A DNA stretch of 38,365 bases from positions 1 to 38,365 of the forward strand of contig JABABQ010000074.1 in NCBI GenBank assembly GCA_014238155.1, read 5' to 3'. The translations under genes were made by a program, and so were the position numbers. This stretch comes from Rhizobiaceae bacterium. GTDB lineage: Bacteria > Pseudomonadota > Alphaproteobacteria > Rhizobiales > Rhizobiaceae. This document shows, one piece after another, positions 32,299 through 38,365 of the stretch; position 1 is the stretch's first letter; each line of letters starts with the position of its first letter. Under the pieces are notes generated by a model, which was not told the origin of the DNA, did not search any database, and worked only from the letters and a program-made list of their open reading frames with translations.

Positions 32299-32645
32299 CC
32301 CCGATCTCCCACTGCCCCCACCAGATAATGTTTCACAATGCCAATAGTTACAAGCCTGATTGAAATTCGATCCGTGTTTTTTTACACATCGAACAGGTTA
32401 GATGCATTTTGGGCGCTATCGAATATCGAATTAATGAAAAAAAAATTTGATAGTTTGTAAATTCATAACTTCTTATCGAAATTAAATTTATTTTACAATT
32501 TTGAATTAGATCAAAAGTAACTTAATTAATGTTCATATTATTAAACGCAAAATTTGTTTTCGTTATAATTATTAGTATAAATTTTTACATTATTATAGGA
32601 ATCGATTTTATTACATAAAAACGACACGATCTCGTCTCATCTGGT
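32299..32645. promoter_or_regulatory. AT-rich intergenic region before the caspase/redox operon
   Basis: This 347-bp spacer lies between two minus-strand caspase genes. Its centre, about 32420-32620, is extremely AT-rich compared with everything else in the window, with runs of A and T and many TTAAT/ATTAT steps. Such DNA is typical of promoters bound by nucleoid-associated silencers. It should contain the promoter of the caspase-OmpA-flavocytochrome-cytochrome operon. A weak hairpin before TTTTT near 32620-32635 on the minus strand might end the upstream caspase transcript. Confidence 0.6.
32366..32480. promoter_or_regulatory. cluster of five ATCGAA/TTCGAT hexamers, including a bulged inverted repeat
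   Basis: ATCGAA occurs at 32388-32393, 32418-32423, 32425-32430 and 32475-32480, and its complement TTCGAT at 32366-32371. The last three direct copies share the longer form TATCGAA, two of them in tandem. The first two face each other around GTGT and ACAC and a T-run (32366-32393), forming a hairpin with a 2-nt bulge. The hairpin lies about 70 bp upstream of the caspase start at 32298. Five copies in 115 bp is unlikely to be chance and suggests a regulator-binding array. Confidence 0.5.
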
Positions 32646-34085
32646 TTAATTTACACTGAAACTTGGAATAATCGACACCAACCCCAAGTGATGAAGGGTC
32701 TCCAATGTTAAACCGTTTGGTTTCAATTGGTTTCTGGTTTGATAATCGACAAGCGATTTCTTTGATCCCGAACCGAAATCCCCATCAATGTCACCGGAAT
32801 AAAAGCCTTCATCCTGCAGTTTTCGCTGTATTGTCTGGAATTGTTTGGTTTCCAATACCACAGTAAAATCAGAGCCTTGTAGGTTAACTCTTGATTGTTG
32901 GTGGCCCCGTGACTTTGCCGCCATCAAAAGTTTGGTGCCTTTTACGAAATCCTGTTTCACTCCCTGGCCGTTGATATACATGACCCCAAGATTGTTGATG
33001 GCATGGATATAGTCTTGATCTGCGGACCGCTTGTAATGAGGGATCGATTCCTTGTAGCGGCCATTTGAATCATAAGCCCGAGCGAGATTGTGAAGCAGGC
33101 GCGGATGATCCGGTTCGGTGACCAATGCCTTCTTGCAGGCGACAATCGCTTGTTTTGATTTAATGGCGTCAAAGTCGACGCCCTTTATGCTAAGATTGTT
33201 GTAGGGCTCAACGGCCAGATAGTCACATTGGCTGGGTTCTGGGACGCGAAAATAAAACTCGTCAGTGAGTTTGACGAGATATTCAGGTTTCTGGCCACCA
33301 TTTGTATCCCTGATTACATCAGCCGCGACTCCGCGCAACATCCGGCCAATTTCCATGCCGGGTTCTTCAATCCGCTTTAAAAGTGCCCTGGTAAATGGAC
33401 TGTTGTCGCCAGTGCCATCTTCGGCAACTTGACCGGGCGCGGCGGCATAGGAGATCACAGTGCCATAGGTCTCAAGGTCGGTCTGTGTAAGGTCGTCCTC
33501 ATCTAAAATATTGCCCATTTGGCCAAGGCCCGAACCGACAAATCGAGACGCCCCCTCAGATTTTGCAGAGGCCTTGAGCAATTCGACAAATGGATTGTCC
33601 CTGCAGGCATCAAGAACAATAATCTTTGTCTTTGCCAAGTCGTCCATCAGGTTGACGAACTTTGCCAATTCAAATGTCTCGTTTACTACGGAAGAAATAG
33701 TGTTCAGCTGCGCATCGATGGGAATGAGATAGTTGGCACCGTCAATCTGGACGCTGTGACCGGCATAATACAGCACAGCGACATCGGCTCCTTTCAGCTC
33801 CTTATACAACCGATATTCGAGCTTCTCAAAGTCACCAACACTGGGATTATCCAGTCGAATAACTGCAAACCCCAACCGTTCCAGGGCATCGCCAACGTCA
33901 TCGGCATCTTTGACTGGATTAGGCAGAGCAGCAGTATGCTGATAGTCGCTAACCCCAATGACCAGCGCGATCCTTTTCTGATCCCCATTATAGAGGCTTT
34001 TCTGCAGCGCATGGGCGGCCGAAAACCAAATAGACGCCATTGCCAAGGCAGCAATTGCCAACTTCAACAGGTAGTTCTTGCGCAC
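32646..34085 (-). CDS. exported caspase-like (peptidase C14) protein with Sel1/TPR-like and peptidoglycan-binding domains
   Basis: A 479-residue protein. A signal peptide covers about 1-27 (KNYLLKLAIAALAMASIWFS then AAHA). The caspase domain (about 36-285) has catalytic H110 in LYYAGHSVQ and C161 in VLDACRDNP, both intact. A region with TPR/Sel1-like helices follows (about 300-395, LARAYDSNGRYKESIPHY and LGVMYINGQGV). A C-terminal peptidoglycan-binding domain (about 415-470, IQRKLQDEGFYSGDIDGDFG) ends the protein. I chose the GTG at 34085, with GGAG eight bases upstream, over a GTG at 34115, because it gives a proper signal peptide and does not overlap the upstream SH3 gene. It starts 16 bp after that gene, so the two are probably cotranscribed. 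Confidence 0.9.
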   Translation of the reverse strand: MRKNYLLKLAIAALAMASIWFSAAHALQKSLYNGDQKRIALVIGVSDYQHTAALPNPVKDADDVGDALERLGFAVIRLDNPSVGDFEKLEYRLYKELKGADVAVLYYAGHSVQIDGANYLIPIDAQLNTISSVVNETFELAKFVNLMDDLAKTKIIVLDACRDNPFVELLKASAKSEGASRFVGSGLGQMGNILDEDDLTQTDLETYGTVISYAAAPGQVAEDGTGDNSPFTRALLKRIEEPGMEIGRMLRGVAADVIRDTNGGQKPEYLVKLTDEFYFRVPEPSQCDYLAVEPYNNLSIKGVDFDAIKSKQAIVACKKALVTEPDHPRLLHNLARAYDSNGRYKESIPHYKRSADQDYIHAINNLGVMYINGQGVKQDFVKGTKLLMAAKSRGHQQSRVNLQGSDFTVVLETKQFQTIQRKLQDEGFYSGDIDGDFGSGSKKSLVDYQTRNQLKPNGLTLETLHHLGLVSIIPSFSVN

Positions 34086-34101
34086 ATTTATCTCCAACAA
34101 T

Positions 34102-35355
34102 TCAACACCCTTCACCGGAACTCAAACAGGCGGGACCATTGGCAATTGCACTTTTGCAAACAGGCCTGCCCAGCGGGTTGATGACCGGTTTTTTCACCTT
34201 CTTGCTCGCCGATTTCCGTTTCTTTACCTGCGCTTTTGCCAGTTTTATCTGGGACTTGTTGGCAGCCTGAAAAGGCAATTGGATGCCAGGGCCCTTGGGA
34301 TAGTTCCAGCAGATTTCGGATGTGGCGCCCTGAAAAACCGCTTCATTCCCATTCGTCTCGTAACTTTGCCACAATTTACCAACCCGGGCACATTCTTTCC
34401 TTTGTGACCGGGTCAAAAAGCATCCGTCCACAGGATGATAGTTGAGTTTGCAATCGCTCCACGGGCGGTTTCTTTTGAAGCAGCGGGATACATTTTTCGC
34501 CATGTCCGCAAAGGATTTGCGCTGGATACGCCGACCGGTATCGGGAGAATATTCTGTATAGACAACGACACCCGCCTCAGCGCCGTATCGCTGTTTATAC
34601 TCTTTGAGTAGCCGCTCGGTGATCTTGAACCATTGCTGCCCTCTTCCTTTGTAGGCCACTTCCGTTGCGGAAAATTGATCAAAAACAACGCTTTGAAGAA
34701 CCGAGATCCGGGCTGCATTGCTGAACCCACGATCCCTGAGGATCTTCTCCGCGCGCCAAAAGTCCTTTATTCGTCGATCCATTTCGTCGCCACCTGCCAC
34801 CCGCTTCGACTGACCGCCTCCACATTCGACCAATTGCATAAAGACCCACCCCCAATTTCGGTTTCGGCCCTGGTATTTGCCAACGGCGTAACCCCAGGGG
34901 CGACCTCTGGAATCATTTTTTGTTCGGACCACAGATATCTTGCGTCCGTTGCGCAATCGATTGACGACTTTGCCGTTTGGGCGATCCCGAACATTGAGAG
35001 AACTATCATTTGGATCTGCAATGATACATTCTTTACCGCTGGAGTTTGACGTGGATCGAGTTGAAGTTCCGCTGCAATTAACCGATTGCATAAAGACCCA
35101 CCCCCAATTGCGGTGCTGTCCCTGGTATTGACCTGAGGCATGGCCCCATGGACGGCCTCGAGGGTCGTTCTGAATTGCTCCGATGGTTACACTCCGCCCG
35201 TTTCTGAGCTGGTTTATGACGGTACCATTGGGACTGTCACGGACATTGAGTGACGTATCGCTGGCATCCTCGATGACACAGTCTCGAGCTTCAGACGCTG
35301 AGACCAAAACCAAAACGAACAGCGGAGCCAAAGCCACCAGCAACAAATTTTTCAC
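34102..35355 (-). CDS. exported protein with two cysteine-bracketed SH3 repeats and an unknown C-terminal domain
   Basis: A 417-residue protein with a signal peptide (about 1-23, ending SASEA). Two SH3-like repeats of 69 residues follow (C26-C94 and C110-C178). Each begins and ends with Cys and shares SLNVRD.PNG, GRPWG and NWGWVFMQ. At DNA level they are a clear duplication (35280-35074 and 35028-34822). The remaining 230 residues contain helices, six or so further cysteines and a very basic KKRKSASKKVKK segment, and match no family I recognise. I chose the GTG at 35355 because GGGGA precedes it; a TTG at 35367 is the alternative. It is the first gene of the pair with the TPR-caspase and is divergent from the third caspase, so it may be a partner or substrate of these proteases. 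Confidence 0.8.
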   Translation of the reverse strand: MKNLLLVALAPLFVLVLVSASEARDCVIEDASDTSLNVRDSPNGTVINQLRNGRSVTIGAIQNDPRGRPWGHASGQYQGQHRNWGWVFMQSVNCSGTSTRSTSNSSGKECIIADPNDSSLNVRDRPNGKVVNRLRNGRKISVVRTKNDSRGRPWGYAVGKYQGRNRNWGWVFMQLVECGGGQSKRVAGGDEMDRRIKDFWRAEKILRDRGFSNAARISVLQSVVFDQFSATEVAYKGRGQQWFKITERLLKEYKQRYGAEAGVVVYTEYSPDTGRRIQRKSFADMAKNVSRCFKRNRPWSDCKLNYHPVDGCFLTRSQRKECARVGKLWQSYETNGNEAVFQGATSEICWNYPKGPGIQLPFQAANKSQIKLAKAQVKKRKSASKKVKKPVINPLGRPVCKSAIANGPACLSSGEGC

Positions 35356-35537
35356 GAATCCCCGCAATGTTTAGAGCTACCCATCAGCACGAAGTTAAAC
35401 GACCTCAGTTGCGGATCGCAATGGTTTTTATGATTTTCAGCCAGACAATGCCTCGCGCATGACGGCGTCTAACCGACTGGCAATACAGCAATACTTCAGC
35501 TACTAAATACGGCCTATGGTAAGTAAATGGGTGCGGG
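35356..35537. promoter_or_regulatory. divergent promoter region between SH3-protein and caspase genes
   Basis: This 182-bp space serves two outward-facing genes of the caspase group. It contains a small palindrome, TTGCG-GAT-CGCAA (35409-35421), followed by a T-rich stretch. It lies roughly 55 bp upstream of the minus-strand start and 116 bp upstream of the plus-strand start, a position suitable for a shared operator. The hexamer found upstream of the other operon is not repeated here. No certain -10/-35 elements could be assigned. Confidence 0.4.
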
Positions 35538-37568
35538 ATGTTCAACAGGCCACTAAAAACCAGCCGTAAAACGGAGTATACGCTTTTCTTCGCCATGGTC
35601 TTGTGCGTGACCCTATTGTTCGTCCAGTTCTTCACGGTGAGCCAAGCTCAGGCAGGTAAGTTTGCACTTGTGGTGGGTAATGACAGCTACGACAATGTGG
35701 CCGATCTGCAAAAGGCGGTGAATGATTCTCAGGTAATTGGCGAAACGCTGGAATCCCAGGGCTTTACGGTAATCCGGGGAACCAACCTGACGCGCCGGAA
35801 TATGAATCAGACCATCGCAAGGTTTACCGGACAGTTGCAGCAGGGGGATGAAGCTGTATTTTTCTATGCCGGGCACGGTGTTGAAATCGCCGGCCAAAAC
35901 TTTTTGCTCCCCACTGATATTCCAGCCGCAGGGGCCGGTTCCGAGGATTTTGTCAAATCTGAATCGGTCGCGGTATCGCGCGTTCTGGACAGCATTCGAT
36001 CGCGCGGGCCGCGGGTGTCAATATTAATACTGGATGCCTGCCGCGATAATCCATTTCCAAAGAATGGCACGCGCAGCCTTGGCGGTACGCGTGGCTTTGT
36101 CGGGATGAATGCGCCCAAGGGCACGTTCATCATGTATTCGGCCGGCGTTGGTCAAACCGCACTCGATCGGCTTTCAGATAACGACCCCCATCCCAACTCT
36201 GTGTTTACCCGTAGTCTGGTACCCTTGTTGAAAACTCCGGGTTTGCCAATCACGAAGCTCACGCGGCAATTGCGCCGCGATGTAGAGGCCCTTGCGCAGA
36301 AGGTTTCTCACGACCAGCGCCCGGCCTATTACGATGAGATTACCGGCGACTTCTTTTTCAGGGCAAAGCTGGAAACAACTGCGCCACCAAATACGGATAC
36401 AACCGCCAATCCTCCTACGCCGCCTAAACCGGTTATCACGCAAAATGATAATGCCCGACTGGCCTGGGACATTATCAAGGATTCCAACCGGATTGGTGAT
36501 TTTGAAGCTTTTGTCGATACATTTGGCAGTTCCTTCTTTGCCAAGCTTGCTGCCAACCGCATTAAGGAATTGAAAGACAAAGTCGCGATAGTCAAGCCAG
36601 TTCAACCCAAACCCAAACCCAAGCCCAGGACGGTCGTTACGCCGAAGCTGCCTTCCGGCCCTGAAGTCGTAATTTTGCCATCGAAATTCTGGCCCATTGG
36701 CAAATGGCCCGAAGGCCTGGTATCCGATGAAAACAGTCTTTGGGTCGCCGAAAGTGGTCTGCGTCAGATCGCCCAGGTGAGCAAGACAGATGGTCACATT
36801 ATTAAACGCATCAAGGTTGGGCGGCTTCCGGTCGATATGGAAATTGTACCCGATGGCACAATCTATTCTTTAGTATACACCAGCCGGTTGGTTTGGTCAC
36901 AGCCCAAGCGCGGCAAAGGCCGTTCTTTCGCTCGATTGCGCCATTATCCTGAGGCGATGGAGAGCGACGAAAGGGCAATCTGGGTTCTCGTTCTGCCAAA
37001 TGGTTCTTCTGAATCGGCAAAAGTCGTCCGACTTAACCGGAGAAATGGAGATGCCATTGGCTCCCACATCCTGCCTCAAAACGCTAGCGAACTGGTGCTC
37101 CATGATAACGTTCTTTGGGTCGTCCACGGCCTTGGACCGGGTGGAGGCATGGTATCAAAACTTGACCCGGACACGCTGGCCGATCTTGGATCGGTTCGCA
37201 CGCTGGATTCGATTTCCAAGATTGATGCCAACAGCTATGGTGTTTTCGCGGCTGGTGGCATTTGGAATCAGTCGGGCGTGGTGGTTAAATTCGACCCTCA
37301 TACTGGTGATCAGGTGGGTCGGGTCACGCTGCCCAGCCAGTTCATCTATTCAATGGCGGTCAGTCACGACTATGTCATCGTGGCAGGTTATCAGGGGCGT
37401 ATCTGGATCATCGATGCCCAAGATATGACTGTGCGGCGCCAGATTGATCTGGAAAACGGTCCATTTCAACCAAGCCACATCCTGGCTGAAGACAACAGGC
37501 TGTATATTACGACTCACGGTGGTGGTGACCAGGGTGCCGTTGTGGTGGTGGACAACTGGCGACCCTGA
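35538..37568 (+). CDS. exported caspase-like (peptidase C14) protein with C-terminal beta-propeller-like domain
   Basis: A 676-residue protein. An N-terminal hydrophobic segment (about 14-39, ending SQAQA) is a signal peptide or anchor. The caspase domain (about 40-275) has catalytic H113 in FFYAGHGVE and C168 in LILDACRDNP, both intact. A linker rich in Pro and Lys (about 285-390) includes a short helical segment and a run of PKPKPKP. Residues about 395-676 repeat a beta-strand pattern (SLWVAESGLRQIAQV, VLWVVHGLG, RIWIIDAQD, RLYITTHGG) like a six- or seven-bladed YncE/NHL-type propeller, suited to ligand or protein sensing. It is transcribed away from the other two caspase genes. The ATG at 35538 has a GGGTG site upstream. 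Confidence 0.9.
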   Translation: MFNRPLKTSRKTEYTLFFAMVLCVTLLFVQFFTVSQAQAGKFALVVGNDSYDNVADLQKAVNDSQVIGETLESQGFTVIRGTNLTRRNMNQTIARFTGQLQQGDEAVFFYAGHGVEIAGQNFLLPTDIPAAGAGSEDFVKSESVAVSRVLDSIRSRGPRVSILILDACRDNPFPKNGTRSLGGTRGFVGMNAPKGTFIMYSAGVGQTALDRLSDNDPHPNSVFTRSLVPLLKTPGLPITKLTRQLRRDVEALAQKVSHDQRPAYYDEITGDFFFRAKLETTAPPNTDTTANPPTPPKPVITQNDNARLAWDIIKDSNRIGDFEAFVDTFGSSFFAKLAANRIKELKDKVAIVKPVQPKPKPKPRTVVTPKLPSGPEVVILPSKFWPIGKWPEGLVSDENSLWVAESGLRQIAQVSKTDGHIIKRIKVGRLPVDMEIVPDGTIYSLVYTSRLVWSQPKRGKGRSFARLRHYPEAMESDERAIWVLVLPNGSSESAKVVRLNRRNGDAIGSHILPQNASELVLHDNVLWVVHGLGPGGGMVSKLDPDTLADLGSVRTLDSISKIDANSYGVFAAGGIWNQSGVVVKFDPHTGDQVGRVTLPSQFIYSMAVSHDYVIVAGYQGRIWIIDAQDMTVRRQIDLENGPFQPSHILAEDNRLYITTHGGGDQGAVVVVDNWRP

Positions 37569-37643
37569 ACCAGAATTTTTACAAAGAGATCGGCAGTGGG
37601 TTGGTTGATGTTCTGGGCTCGAGTTTTGTGTGTTTTGCGAGAT

Positions 37644-37912
37644 GTTTGTTTTGCGCTCACGCAGGCGGGCGAAGGCCCGCCGCTCCGCGGGGGCGCGCCA
37701 TCAGGCGCGGGCGGCTCTTCGCCGCCTGATACGGAGGGCGCGGAATGCGCCTCACCATGACGACGGCAAATTATTTATCCCCACGCTCCCTGGCTCTGAA
37801 CCATCCGTAGAAGACGGCGAAGAGCCGTCCGGGCCGGTCAAGCTCGCCCCCGCGGAGCGAAGGGTGCGAAGCGCCCGACAGCGTGAGCGCAAGCGCAAAG
37901 CGCAAAACAAAC
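37644..37912. repeat. GC-rich multi-hairpin palindromic element with matching ends
   Basis: The ends are perfect 13-bp inverted repeats, GTTTGTTTTGCGC (37644-37656) and GCGCAAAACAAAC (37900-37912). GCGCTCACGC (37653-37662) also pairs with 37881-37890, and CGCTCCGCGGGGGCG (37681-37695) with 37845-37859. Local hairpins inside include GGCGGGC-GAAG-GCCCGCC (37664-37681), GACGGC-GAAGA-GCCGTC (37813-37829) and GGGTGC-GAA-GCGCCC (37862-37876). It encodes no transposase. It looks like a non-autonomous repeat or large REP-type structure, just after the last caspase gene. Confidence 0.7.
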
Positions 37913-38335
37913 CGAGCCGTTCCCACGCCCGCAATTTTTAGCGTCTGGGTATTGTTTGTGCTCAATACAACGGTCTCGTCGTATCGCTCAGCTCGGAGAG
38001 GATGCTTACGCTTTGTGAACGCGAGGAGATATCGAGAGGGCTTATCATCAAAATGTCACTGCGTTCGATTGCGCAATTGTAGCAACGTTCTGCATCGACA
38101 ATAAGTCGCGAAGTCAGGCGTAATGGAGGTGCCACGAACTGCCATGCTGCTTCATCAGATGCCGCCGCATGGGGTCGTGCTCAACGCCCAAAACCCTGAA
38201 AGTTAGTGGGCAATGACTATCTCTGCCAGCGGCCATGTGTGTCGCGTTAACAGGCCGATTTCAGATAATGGCACAAGACTGCTTCTGACAATGTATCAAT
38301 CACAAAAAAGGGCTTGCAAAAAGGGAGCCAATGGT
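37913..38335. other. right-end intergenic region, nothing recognised
   Basis: About 420 bp with no frame resembling a known protein. A 73-codon plus frame (37883-38104) begins inside the palindromic element and reads as arbitrary sequence. The region probably contains the promoter of the gene that starts at 38336. Confidence 0.4.
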
Positions 38336-38365
38336 ATGGACCCCGCCACCTTCAATCGGCGATCT
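38336..38365 (+). CDS. start of a gene leaving the window (partial)
   Basis: The ATG at 38336 lies eight bases after AGGGAG (38322-38327), an ideal ribosome site, and opens a frame reading MDPATFNRRS before the window ends. An ATG at 38331 is in another frame and closer to the site. Ten residues are too few to name a product, so this is a start-site call only. Confidence 0.35.
   Translation, partial: MDPATFNRRS

Noticed and set aside
37630-37941. A 103-codon Arg/Ala-rich plus-strand frame
   Set aside because: It is almost entirely the palindromic element at 37644-37912; composition reflects GC-rich hairpins and there is no family resemblance.

Overview
The window looks like a chromosomal segment of an alphaproteobacterium, possibly a marine or aquatic Hyphomicrobiales- or Rhodobacterales-like organism. 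This rests on protein style and gene content only: protocatechuate 4,5-cleavage genes, several exported caspase homologues, and an msrA/YjbR pair. Base composition is roughly balanced, with one strikingly AT-rich intergenic patch at about 32.4-32.6 kb. No phage, insertion sequence or CRISPR array is visible.

Layout. (1) 0.6-6.3 kb is an aromatic catabolism cluster. A methyltransferase, ligA, ligB and ligC (extradiol cleavage of protocatechuate or a relative, then oxidation of the semialdehyde) and a cytochrome P450 are all on the minus strand. A LysR regulator is divergent, with an inverted repeat in the shared promoter region. (2) 6.3-20.2 kb is a single minus-strand gene for a 4620-residue surface or secreted protein. 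It has 22 tandem Ig/cadherin-like repeats, LamG-like, cadherin and WDG-repeat modules and a calcium-binding C-terminus, and it contains an internal two-copy 1.95-kb super-repeat. (3) 20.5-23.1 kb holds a glutamine-synthetase-like ligase followed by an iron-type alcohol dehydrogenase, probably for amine or amino-alcohol use. (4) 23.1-24.9 kb holds a small membrane protein, msrA and a YjbR-family gene in one operon, then tRNA-Ser(GGA).

(5) 25.2-37.6 kb is the most unusual part. Three different exported caspase-fold proteases, each with a visible His/Cys dyad, sit beside envelope-targeting domains (SH3, SPOR-like, peptidoglycan-binding, OmpA). Next to them are a ferric-reductase/NADPH-oxidase-like flavocytochrome b and a 1.1-kilo-residue tetraheme cytochrome c ending in a DUF4384-like domain. 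Four of these genes (caspase, OmpA, flavocytochrome, cytochrome) form a tightly packed minus-strand operon. Its promoter region carries five ATCGAA/TTCGAT hexamers within 115 bp. The arrangement suggests a periplasmic protease module coupled to electron export across the inner membrane. The biological role is inference only.

(6) 37.6-37.9 kb is a 269-bp, GC-rich, multi-hairpin element with matching ends. The remaining right end holds little I can identify except a well-placed start codon of a gene leaving the window at 38336.
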